Below, piece after piece: positions 54,901-61,872 of a stretch of 64,000 nt of DNA; the stretch's first letter is position 1, and each line of letters opens with the position of its first letter. Origin of the DNA: Mucilaginibacter sp. JRF (lineage in GTDB: Bacteria; Bacteroidota; Bacteroidia; Sphingobacteriales; Sphingobacteriaceae); NCBI RefSeq assembly GCF_015223065.1, contig NZ_JADFBY010000010.1, positions 1-64,000 of the forward strand, read 5' to 3'. Both the position numbers and the translations under genes were made by a program. The notes under the pieces were generated by a model. The model searched no databases. It worked only from the letters and a program-made list of their open reading frames with translations, and had not been told where the DNA came from.

Positions 54901-55254
54901 CAGAATAAGGATGGGCGTAGCGGGTTAGGTGATCTGGACAAAATTTCAAAAGAAATGGAACAAACGGAGAATGATATCGTAAACAGACGTATATCAAGCG
55001 AAACCCTAAAAAGGCAGCAGCAAATACAAACACGCTTGCTTGATGCCGAAAAGGCTGAGCAACAACGTGAACAGGATAATAAGCGCCAAAGTGCTGCCGG
55101 TAAAGATATGCCGCCCGGCTACATTAAGGCTTTGCAAAATTATCAACAGCTAAAGACCAAACAAACCGAACAACTGCGAACAGTATCGCCGGCGTTCAAT
55201 TTATATTATAAAAATAAAGTACAATCTTACTTTGAACAACTTAATGGAAGGTAA
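51934..55254 (+). CDS. DUF4175-like membrane protein with long Gln/Lys-rich coiled coil
   Basis: 1106 residues. Three membrane helices lie at about 22-47, 54-84 and 163-184, followed by beta-rich domains ('AVQGDDMTLEVRLEGNNLPA', about 200-480) and from about 490 a very long coiled-coil region dominated by Gln, Lys, Glu and Asn, with runs such as 'QKMQQMASKMQQQQQEEEE'. The overall plan matches DUF4175-type proteins, whose function is unknown; the periplasmic coiled coil could span or tether the envelope. It is followed by a small HATPase gene with its start almost at the stop, then ybeY. Confidence 0.8.
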   Translation: MHAPDNFDLLIIKVNTFIRKYYFNNLLRGVIFLGAGLFSLYLLVTLAEYFGNFNVVLRSALFYLFILINLSLLVWLVIPSLLAWLRIGKTLTYDEAAVIIGKHFVNVNDKLLNTLQLKKQTLADPRQQQLLAAGIDQKISELSPVSFPSAINLKENTRYLKWLLIPVGAICIIGLAAPSILTDSTERLLKHDKYFAPLAPFKFVVQNRSLTAVQGDDMTLEVRLEGNNLPADVYIENSGNIFKLEKSSVSRFTYTFKNLQHNVPFKLSANGYNSSQYIVNVNYKPTLVSFDATLQYPAYLHKQPETIANAGDLTIPAGTIVKWRIKTQHASKLAFSINNSLHQLDPVAEGVFSHQERIVKNTAYKISATNQQVARNTDSSAYNIHVVADEAPAISAEQKQDSVSSKALYFNGSVQDDHGFSSLTFNYRVGDKVYHVPVKADLSQTQAGFFFFWNLKDLKLPEGAQISYYFEVADNDAVAGPKRARTPEQTLNMPDAKQLNEQMEAGSKAVADKTQSAIKLAAQIERESQKLNQQLLDKNNLSFEEKKQVEQLLQKKMELNKLVKDIQDENRKNQFNRQENQQQSEDLQKKQQQIADLFNNVLDPKTQELLKKLQDLLDKGEKDDTRDELKKMQQDNRSLKKELDRVLELYKKLAFDQKVEQNINQLNKLAQEQQKLAEQTGKQNQNKNELLQKQQKLKEEFSEARKSLDELKKENEAQSEKMDLKDQQKESDAVDQKMDESKQNLQKNDKQKASAAQQQAAQKMQQMASKMQQQQQEEEESENAVNAAQLRELLKNLVNSSFAQEKLMLSLRGINPADPSYTRLAQQQKDIKDNLKTAEDSLYSLSKRVPQIQSAVNKDVASINENIEKALGLMGDRRSAEANRSQQYAMTAMNNLALLLSEALEQLQNMQNRQGGGKGKKQQSVSQLAKMQQQLNQNMQKARQQMQQQGNQGNQDKTGQGQNGMSEQLARMARQQQQIRQALEQMNREQNKDGRSGLGDLDKISKEMEQTENDIVNRRISSETLKRQQQIQTRLLDAEKAEQQREQDNKRQSAAGKDMPPGYIKALQNYQQLKTKQTEQLRTVSPAFNLYYKNKVQSYFEQLNGR

Positions 55255-55255
55255 A

Positions 55256-55678
55256 ATGGAACATAATAACGTTCAGACCAGTGAACTATTTACGTTGCAG
55301 CTTCCGTCAAAAGTGGAGAGCATTACACAGCTTGAGCTTTTGATAGAAGAACTTGCAGACAAATATAAAATTAGCGATGATGTTTTCGCTAACATGATGA
55401 CCTGCCTTAACGAGGCGGTAATGAATGCTATTTTGCATGGCAACAAGCAAAACGAGAATAAGATAGTTATAGTGAATGCCGAGGCCGACCCGAAGCGCAT
55501 TGTTTGGACCGTTACCGACGAGGGCGACGGATTTGACTATAACCACCTGCCCGACCCTACCGCTCCTGAAAACCTGGAGAACCTTACAGGCAGAGGGGTG
55601 TTTATTTTAAAGCAATTAGCCGATCAGTGCATATTTAACGGCAAGGGCAACGAAATTGAACTACACTTTAAGATATAA
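55256..55678 (+). CDS. Anti-sigma-factor-like HATPase (RsbW-type) protein
   Basis: 140 residues from the ATG at 55256, which has 'GGAAGG' nearby; in-frame alternatives at 55232 (TTG) and 55244 (ATG) lie inside the previous gene. GHKL ATPase boxes: 'MTCLNEAVMNAILHGNK' (N box), 'WTVTDEGDGFDYNHLPDP' (G1) and 'GRGVFILKQLAD' (G2). Relatives act as serine kinases of anti-anti-sigma factors or as modules that sequester a regulator; no partner STAS gene is next to it. The stop overlaps the ybeY start (TAATG). Confidence 0.87.
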   Translation: MEHNNVQTSELFTLQLPSKVESITQLELLIEELADKYKISDDVFANMMTCLNEAVMNAILHGNKQNENKIVIVNAEADPKRIVWTVTDEGDGFDYNHLPDPTAPENLENLTGRGVFILKQLADQCIFNGKGNEIELHFKI

Positions 55679-56103
55679 TGCCGGCTATACAATTTTTTGA
55701 AGAAGACATACCATTTAAGTTAAAACAAAAAACACAGGTAAGGCAATGGATAAAAGATACCATTGAGGCCGAAGGATATAAACTTAAAGAACTTAATTAC
55801 ATTTTTTGCTCAGACTCGTATTTGATCGAGATCAATAAACAGTATTTAAACCACGATACTTATACCGATATAGTAACTTTTGATAACAGCGAGATTGAAG
55901 GCAGCATAGTTGGCGATATATTTATTTCGGTTGAGCGTACGCGTGAAAATGCCGCCAAATTTGGCGTAACCGAAACAAATGAACTGCACCGCGTAATTAT
56001 ACACGGAACCCTGCATTTGCTTGGTTATGCTGATAAGAAACCGGCCGACAAGAAAAATATGACACTAAAAGAGGATTTTTATTTGAACAAACGGCTGTTT
56101 TAA
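55678..56103 (+). CDS. ybeY: Endoribonuclease YbeY (rRNA maturation)
   Basis: 141 residues. YbeY trims the 16S rRNA 3' end and checks ribosome quality. The metal motif is usually H-x3-H-x5-H; here it reads 'HGTLHLLGYADKK', so the first two His are kept and the third position is Asp. This change is, to my recollection, common in Bacteroidota YbeY and so is not decay. 'YLNHDTYTDIVTF' and 'VGDIFISVERT' are family landmarks. It starts one base inside the previous stop. Confidence 0.92.
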   Translation: MPAIQFFEEDIPFKLKQKTQVRQWIKDTIEAEGYKLKELNYIFCSDSYLIEINKQYLNHDTYTDIVTFDNSEIEGSIVGDIFISVERTRENAAKFGVTETNELHRVIIHGTLHLLGYADKKPADKKNMTLKEDFYLNKRLF

Positions 56104-56147
56104 TTCTACTTTTACCTTTATAAATCTATATATCAATTTATTGCACC

Positions 56148-56660
56148 ATGAAAACACTGACCATATTATTGGCGCTGCTTTTTGTTACACCGGCAAAAAG
56201 TGTGTACGATTTTAAATTGAAAAGCATTGAAGGTAAAGGCTTTTCGTTATCAAAATACAAGGGTAAAAAAGTGTTGATCGTTAACACAGCCTCGCAATGT
56301 GGTTTTACCCCGCAATATGCCGAACTGCAAAAGCTTGCCGACAAGTACAAGGATAAACTGGTTGTGGTAGGCTTTCCGGCCAATAACTTTGGCGGCCAGG
56401 AGCCGGGCGCTAACCTCGAGATCAAATCATTTTGCCAAAAAAACTATGGCGTTACCTTTCCGCTTAGCGAAAAAGTAAGCGTTAAGGGCGATGATATCAG
56501 TCCGCTGTTCGCGTACCTAACTACTGCCGAAAACCCTGATTTTACAGGCGAGATCAAATGGAACTTCGAGAAATTCCTGATCGATGAGAACGGTAAGTTG
56601 ATACACCGCTACCGCTCAAAAACAACCCCGCTATCACCGGAAATAACCGATGCATTATAA
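56148..56660 (+). CDS. Glutathione peroxidase-like thiol peroxidase
   Basis: 170 residues with a short signal-like N-terminus ('LTILLALLFVTPAKS'). The peroxidatic Cys51 is in 'NTASQCGFTPQY', the Gln in 'NNFGGQEPG' and the Trp in 'IKWNFEKFLID', completing the usual catalytic set. Bacterial members mostly use thioredoxin rather than glutathione. An export signal would put it in the periplasm. A strong terminator follows. Confidence 0.92.
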   Translation: MKTLTILLALLFVTPAKSVYDFKLKSIEGKGFSLSKYKGKKVLIVNTASQCGFTPQYAELQKLADKYKDKLVVVGFPANNFGGQEPGANLEIKSFCQKNYGVTFPLSEKVSVKGDDISPLFAYLTTAENPDFTGEIKWNFEKFLIDENGKLIHRYRSKTTPLSPEITDAL

Positions 56661-56696
56661 AACAAAAAAGGCGCTTTGAAAGCGCCTTTTTTGTTT
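56661..56696. terminator. Bidirectional intrinsic terminator
   Basis: AACAAAAAAGGCGCTTT and AAAGCGCCTTTTTTGTTT form a perfect stem around GA. It sits between the peroxidase and the convergent NHL-type lipoprotein gene. Confidence 0.9.
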
Positions 56697-56710
56697 GCTG
56701 TTAATTTTAT

Positions 56711-57751
56711 CTATCTCAATACTATCTTTCTGATAGCGTCCGCATTAGGGTCAGAGAAATAGATGGTGCTTTCATCCTTGCTTAATGCCATGTATTTGGC
56801 GTATACATCGGCTCGTATACCAATACCGTCACGACTATCATTGTAGGTGGTGTTAGGGCCTGTAATGGTGGTTAATTTGCCGTTGTCTATCCTCCTGATG
56901 TAGCCCTTATCGGCAATGTAAAGCGTGCGGCTATCCTTATTAGCCATAATGCAGGTAACATCATTAAAGGTAAGATTCGGGAAAATAGGCGCGCCTGAGC
57001 CATCTTTTGACCGTTTGTATAATTTGCCTTTGTATACAAAATAAATTACGCCGTTGTTCCCCATAAATATGGCCGGGAAAGTATAGTAGCCCGGGTCATC
57101 AGGCAAAAAGTAATTAGTGAAATCAATATTGTTATCATAAAAGGATGTGTTTGATTGCTTCATGGTTATCCGTTTTAATTGATTACCAAAAGTTGAATAA
57201 AAGGCGTTACCAAAAGGATCTTTAACAATATCTTTCATATCGTAAAAATCGCTCCATGTCCCGCCGAGAATACTTCCGTCTTTTTTGTAAGCAAGCGCCC
57301 TATCATGCGGATAATCCGGATTATAATCAATAATATACACCGCTCCGTTATCATCCATTCCAAAATACTTAGGCCCCTTTAGCCAGAATGAAGGATCAGT
57401 TAAATCATGGTTAGGAATGTTTAATGACGTAACATCGGCCGTTGGGCTCACAACACGGATAATTTTGTTGTCGGTATCGGCTACGTAAATGGTTCCATCG
57501 GCCATTAATTGAATACCGAACGGGTTGTTAAATCGAGCGTTTTTGCCATTGGCATTCACCAGGGTTTGCCCTGATGTATAAGGGCTGCCAGCAATGGTTG
57601 TTACCGAATGTACCGGCACTCCCGAAGCGGCCATAACCAGTCCATCGTTGTTAGGTGTAAGATTTTCTTCGGCTACGGGATTGTCTTTTTTACAATTGGT
57701 TAGGCACACTGCAACAAGCAGCATGGCCGCGAGGGTAAATTTGTTTTTCAT
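56711..57751 (-). CDS. NHL-repeat-type lipoprotein
   Basis: 346 residues with lipobox 'LTNC' (Cys at 20) followed by 'KKDN'. The body has beta-propeller repeats of the NHL kind ('NPFGIQLMADGTIYVADTDN', 'DPFGNAFYSTFG', 'DDNGAVYIIDYN', 'SKDESTIYFSDPNADAIRKI'). Such proteins sit on the cell surface or periplasmic side; the ligand is unknown. It is monocistronic with a terminator after it. Confidence 0.82.
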   Translation of the reverse strand: MKNKFTLAAMLLVAVCLTNCKKDNPVAEENLTPNNDGLVMAASGVPVHSVTTIAGSPYTSGQTLVNANGKNARFNNPFGIQLMADGTIYVADTDNKIIRVVSPTADVTSLNIPNHDLTDPSFWLKGPKYFGMDDNGAVYIIDYNPDYPHDRALAYKKDGSILGGTWSDFYDMKDIVKDPFGNAFYSTFGNQLKRITMKQSNTSFYDNNIDFTNYFLPDDPGYYTFPAIFMGNNGVIYFVYKGKLYKRSKDGSGAPIFPNLTFNDVTCIMANKDSRTLYIADKGYIRRIDNGKLTTITGPNTTYNDSRDGIGIRADVYAKYMALSKDESTIYFSDPNADAIRKIVLR

Positions 57752-57906
57752 GGTTTATAAATTGGTGATGAACAAATTTAGTGTAAATTATCATCGATAG
57801 TTCAATAAACCATTGCTCATTTTCAGGACAATTATCTGACTTAATTTATTATTTATTAGCAAGTTAAGCCATTAAGATGTACATACATTATAACTGGCAA
57901 AGAGGG

Positions 57907-58752
57907 TTAATTATCCTGTTGTTTTTGTGCCTCCTCCTGTTGTTTCTTAGCTTCTTCTTCCTGCTTTTTGCGTTCTTCTTCGGCTTTTTCCTGGGCTTTC
58001 TTTTTCTCTTTGGCAGCTTTTTCGTTGGCTTTGCGGATGGAATCCTGTTTGGCTTTGGCGGCCTTTTCCTTCTTTTTAAAGAAACCACGCAGCAGGAAAT
58101 TGCTTTGAGCCGCTTTCAGATCCTCGTGCAGGGTTACAGTGGCGGCGTCAACCGTTTTTATGGTAGACTTAGCCTGCTTTACCGTACCACGCAAATCATC
58201 GGCTATTTTATCATCATTCAGTAATCGGCCCAAACTACCTTTACCGTTATTGATCTTGTACACTACGTCGGACAGGTTGGCCGATAGTTTCTCGGCATTA
58301 TCAGCCACCTTGGTAAGCTTGGCTATCATCTTGTCCACATCCAACGGATTAACGGTGGTAAGCTTATCACCCTGTGCAACAACCTCCTGGGTTTTAACGC
58401 CACCGGGCGCTATCATCACCAGCTTATCGCCCATCAGGCCATCGCTGCTGATGCTTAGTTTCGAGTCCTTTTTTATGAACTTGTTTACGTTGCTGTTCAA
58501 GGTCAGGTCAACCCGTACCATGCTATCGGTAACAATGGTTATGTTTTCAACCACGCCCACATTTATACCGGCAAAACGCACATTGTTGCCTACCTGCAAG
58601 CCGCTTACATTTTTAAACTCGCCGTAAACGTTAAAGGTAGAATTGAACATGCTTTTTTGGCTGCCTATTAAAAATATGGCCAGTATAAGTACCGCGATGC
58701 CCGCTACGGTGAATAAACCTATTTTTATTTTTTGGGAAGATGTCGCTTTCAT
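57907..58752 (-). CDS. mlaD: MlaD-family (MCE) lipid-transport protein with charged tail
   Basis: 281 residues. An N-terminal membrane anchor (8-28, 'IGLFTVAGIAVLILAIFLI') is followed by the MCE domain (about 38-115, 'VSGLQVGNNVRFAGINVGVV'), a helical stretch and, from about 230, a very charged tail of Lys, Glu, Gln and Ala ending 'EEAQKQQDN'. MCE proteins form hexameric rings that move phospholipids across the periplasm. The tail is unusual in composition and may be a flexible or coiled-coil extension. It overlaps mlaF by four bases. Confidence 0.9.
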   Translation of the reverse strand: MKATSSQKIKIGLFTVAGIAVLILAIFLIGSQKSMFNSTFNVYGEFKNVSGLQVGNNVRFAGINVGVVENITIVTDSMVRVDLTLNSNVNKFIKKDSKLSISSDGLMGDKLVMIAPGGVKTQEVVAQGDKLTTVNPLDVDKMIAKLTKVADNAEKLSANLSDVVYKINNGKGSLGRLLNDDKIADDLRGTVKQAKSTIKTVDAATVTLHEDLKAAQSNFLLRGFFKKKEKAAKAKQDSIRKANEKAAKEKKKAQEKAEEERKKQEEEAKKQQEEAQKQQDN

Positions 58753-59540
58753 TTCTGTTCGTTAAAAAAAGATCGTACAAAATCATTATCCGAGGCTTGC
58801 AGTTCTTCGTAACTGCCCTCGGCTATATATTCACCATCATTCATCACCAAAACACGGTCGGCGGTTATCTTGGCGCATTCCAGGTCGTGGGTTATAATGA
58901 TGGATGATGTTTTAAATTTTCGTTGCATGTTGAGTATCAGCTCGCTTATCTCGCGCGAGGTGATCGGGTCGAGGCCGGTTGTAGGCTCATCATAAAGCAT
59001 AATTTCGGGCTTAACAATAAGTGTTCGTGCCAAGCCGATACGCTTTCGCATCCCTCCCGATAGGTCCGACGGCATTTTATCGGCCGCGTCAAGCAATCCT
59101 ACGCCCTCCAGCACTTCCTCTACCCTTTGATCTATCTCCTGTTGGTCTTTAAGCTTTAAAACGCGTGTGAGGGGGAATTCGAGGTTCTCACGCACGGTCA
59201 TGGAATCGTACAATGCCCCGCTTTGAAACAGGAAGCCCAGTTTAATGCGCAATTGCTTTAATTCATCCTCATCCATTTCAGTAACCGGCTCGCCAAATAC
59301 ATCAAGCTCGCCATCATCAGGAGTAAGCAAACCGGCTATACATTGTATGGTTACCGATTTACCCTGGCCTGATCGACCTAATACCACCACATTTTCGCCT
59401 CGTTTAAGATCGAGATTGATATCGCGCAATACCTCCTTGTCACCAAAGGATTTTTTAAGCCCTTTAATGTGGATCACTACCTCATTCCTATCAACCTTTT
59501 CAGACTGATCCGCTACCGCTATATCGTCCTTCTCTGCCAT
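58749..59540 (-). CDS. mlaF: MlaF-family ABC ATPase of the lipid transporter
   Basis: 263 residues. Walker A 'GRSGQGKS', signature 'LSGGMRKR', Walker B 'IMLYDEPTTGLDP' and switch His 'IITHD' are all present. 'GMRKRIGLARTL' is typical of MlaF. An extra N-terminal acidic stretch of about 20 residues precedes the fold. It powers lipid transport with MlaE and MlaD; it starts 3 bases after mlaE and overlaps mlaD. Confidence 0.93.
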   Translation of the reverse strand: MAEKDDIAVADQSEKVDRNEVVIHIKGLKKSFGDKEVLRDINLDLKRGENVVVLGRSGQGKSVTIQCIAGLLTPDDGELDVFGEPVTEMDEDELKQLRIKLGFLFQSGALYDSMTVRENLEFPLTRVLKLKDQQEIDQRVEEVLEGVGLLDAADKMPSDLSGGMRKRIGLARTLIVKPEIMLYDEPTTGLDPITSREISELILNMQRKFKTSSIIITHDLECAKITADRVLVMNDGEYIAEGSYEELQASDNDFVRSFFNEQK

Positions 59541-59543
59541 GGT

Positions 59544-60317
59544 TTAGTAGTATAATAAGTTGGTTACTTGAACGGCAATGGCATCTATCACAAATATCCA
59601 CAACGAGGCGGTTACCACAGCCGAATTGGCGGCTATACCCACACTTTCGGTGCCTTTGTTAGAGTTATAGCCCTTGTAGCATCCCACAAAGCCAATGGCG
59701 AAGCCAAAAAATATGGTTTTAACAAATGCCGGTATCAGATCAATAAATTCGATAGAGGCGATACATTTATGAAAGTAGAGGTAAAAGCTGATATCATCAG
59801 TCAGGTTAATGGCTATGTAGCCGCCAAACAGGCCTATTACATCGCCTATCATGGTGAGCAGCGGTACCATAACCGCGGTGGCTATTATACGGGTAACCAC
59901 AAGGTATTGTACCGGGTTAGCGCCCGATACTTCCATAGCGTCTATCTGCTCGGTAACCTTCATACTGCCCAGCTCGGCGCCAATGCTTGATGCTATTTTG
60001 CCCGCGCAAATGATGGCCGTGATCACCGGGCCTATCTCACGTATAAGCGCTATGGAAAGCGTGCGGGGCAGCATACTCTCGGCACCAAAATCAACCATGG
60101 TGGGGCGCAGTTGCAGTATAAGCACCAGGCCCATAATAAACGAGGTTATGCCCACCAGTGTAAACGATTTATAGCCTATCTCGTAACACTGGCGCACAAA
60201 CTCCGACCACTCAAAGCCTCCGGCAAAAATATTACGAACAAAGCGCGTAAAAAATACGCCCTGCTCGCCTATGCCTTCCAGCCATTTTTTCCACGCGGGT
60301 ATTGCCTGCTCTGCCAT
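59544..60317 (-). CDS. mlaE: MlaE-family permease of the lipid transporter
   Basis: 257 residues from the ATG at 60317 ('MAEQAIPAWKKW'); a TTG at 60338 would add seven residues. Five or six membrane helices and the MlaE signature 'ELGSMKVTEQIDAMEVSG' are seen, with 'VTRIIATAVMVPLLT' and 'GCYKGYN' after it. The permease forms the inner-membrane core. It is first in the mlaE-mlaF-mlaD operon; mlaB and mlaC are absent, as is common in Bacteroidota. Confidence 0.92.
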   Translation of the reverse strand: MAEQAIPAWKKWLEGIGEQGVFFTRFVRNIFAGGFEWSEFVRQCYEIGYKSFTLVGITSFIMGLVLILQLRPTMVDFGAESMLPRTLSIALIREIGPVITAIICAGKIASSIGAELGSMKVTEQIDAMEVSGANPVQYLVVTRIIATAVMVPLLTMIGDVIGLFGGYIAINLTDDISFYLYFHKCIASIEFIDLIPAFVKTIFFGFAIGFVGCYKGYNSNKGTESVGIAANSAVVTASLWIFVIDAIAVQVTNLLYY

Positions 60318-60421
60318 AACATCCAGTTTAAAATCCAACTACACACAAACATTCCTGTTTGTTTTAATAGCCGGGGTGTTCAATACTTAACTCACGGATA
60401 ATATGCGCAGAGCGGCGGAAT

Positions 60422-61129
60422 TTACATGGGTACTTCGAGTATCAGCAAACGCGATTGCGCAACGGTTTCAATGGTTACCGAACAGGTATCATAAACACCC
60501 AGCGCATCTCTTTTGTTTAACACGGTGCCATCAATTTCAATACTACCCTCCAGCAGGAAAATATAAGCGCCGTTTCCCGGGGTTTTTACATTATAGGTTA
60601 TGGTTTTGCCGGCCTCGAACTCGCCCATGCTAAAGGTTGCATCCTGATTTATCCAAAGGGCATCAGCATCCTTTTCAGGAGATATCAGGGTGATCAGTTC
60701 ATTCAGCTTTAGTGCATCGGCAAAGCTTTTCTGATCGTAGCGGGGTTTGATGTTACGCTCTTTAGGGAATACCCATATCTGTAAACTATTGGTATCCTTA
60801 TCATGTAGCGGGTTATACTCCGAATGCGTAATACCTGTACCGGCCGACATTACCTGCACCTCTCCCGCTTTTATAATGCCTACATTGCCCATGCTGTCCT
60901 TATGCTCTAAAGCACCATCAAGCACTATGGTGATGATCTCCATATTATCATGCGGATGGGCGCCAAAACCACGACCACGGCCAATTATGTCGTCATTCAA
61001 AACCCTCAGCGCGCCGAACTGTATTTTTTCAGGATCGTAATAAGGGCCAAAGCTGAATGAGAAGTTAGCTTTTAACCAACCAATATCATTGTAACCACGC
61101 TGATTTGCAGGATATAATATCTTTTTCAT
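60422..61129 (-). CDS. Pirin family protein
   Basis: 235 residues from the ATG at 61129 ('MKKILYPANQRGYNDIG'). The double cupin shows the metal-binding set in 'GFGAHPHDNMEIITIVLDGA' and 'LEHKDSMGN', followed by 'VQVMSAGTGITHSEYNP'. Pirins bind iron and some have quercetin dioxygenase activity. It is monocistronic and divergent from an NAD(P)-binding gene. An in-frame ATG at 61159 is less likely. Confidence 0.9.
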   Translation of the reverse strand: MKKILYPANQRGYNDIGWLKANFSFSFGPYYDPEKIQFGALRVLNDDIIGRGRGFGAHPHDNMEIITIVLDGALEHKDSMGNVGIIKAGEVQVMSAGTGITHSEYNPLHDKDTNSLQIWVFPKERNIKPRYDQKSFADALKLNELITLISPEKDADALWINQDATFSMGEFEAGKTITYNVKTPGNGAYIFLLEGSIEIDGTVLNKRDALGVYDTCSVTIETVAQSRLLILEVPM

Positions 61130-61215
61130 ATCAATGTTATTTAAAACATGTTTAAACATTCAATATTTATTCCACAAATTAATTATATGTATTTTTGCAT
61201 AATTTTTTCAACAAA

Positions 61216-61872
61216 ATGGCACATAAAGCTATCATAGCGGGCGCAAGCGGACTTATTGGCAGTAGTTTACTGACCATGCTTTTGCAGCACCCCGAATATG
61301 ACGAAGTTTTAGTGCTTACACGCAGGCAACTGCCTATTGAAAATAAAAAGCTGATACAAGCCATTATCAATTTTGATGAGCTTGACCAATATGCCGATCT
61401 GATAAAAGGACATGCCTTGTTTTGCTGCCTGGGCACTACCCAAAAGCAAACACCTGACAAAGTTAAGTACCGGGCCATTGATCACGACCATCCTGTTAAG
61501 CTGGCACAGCTGGCGGCACAAAACGGTGTTGAGCAATATCATTTGGTTTCGGCTATTGGGGCTAATGCTTCGTCGTCCAACTTTTACTTAAAAACCAAGG
61601 GCGATGCCGAGCATGATGTTAAGGCGGCAGGCGTTGAAAGTTTGTACATATACCAGCCATCATTTTTAGATGGTAAGCGTAATAATCCCCGCCTTGGCGA
61701 AAAAATAGCTAAGGTGGTACTTACGCTTTTTAATCCACTTCTATTGGGCGGATTGAAAAAGTACAGGAGCATAAAAGGCGATACAGTTGCCCGGGCAATG
61801 CTCAACCAATCATTAACCAACAACAAAGGGGTGTTTACATACACTACCGATAAAATAAAACAATTAGCGTGA
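61216..61872 (+). CDS. NAD(P)-binding Rossmann protein (atypical SDR, HTATIP2-like)
   Basis: 218 residues from the ATG at 61216 ('MAHKAIIAGASGLIGSS'), with the dinucleotide motif GxSGLIG at about 8-14. 'ALFCCLGTTQKQ' and 'YHLVSAIGANASSSNFYLKT' plus 'KGDAEHDVKAAG' mark it as an atypical SDR related to the HTATIP2/YwnB group. The substrate is not known. It overlaps the next gene by four bases (GTGA), with the ABC-F protein starting at GTG. Confidence 0.85.
   Translation: MAHKAIIAGASGLIGSSLLTMLLQHPEYDEVLVLTRRQLPIENKKLIQAIINFDELDQYADLIKGHALFCCLGTTQKQTPDKVKYRAIDHDHPVKLAQLAAQNGVEQYHLVSAIGANASSSNFYLKTKGDAEHDVKAAGVESLYIYQPSFLDGKRNNPRLGEKIAKVVLTLFNPLLLGGLKKYRSIKGDTVARAMLNQSLTNNKGVFTYTTDKIKQLA

Noticed and set aside
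55678..56103. YbeY as a defective enzyme because the third His is missing
   Set aside because: Asp at this place is, as far as I recall, usual in Bacteroidota YbeY and the rest of the motif is intact.
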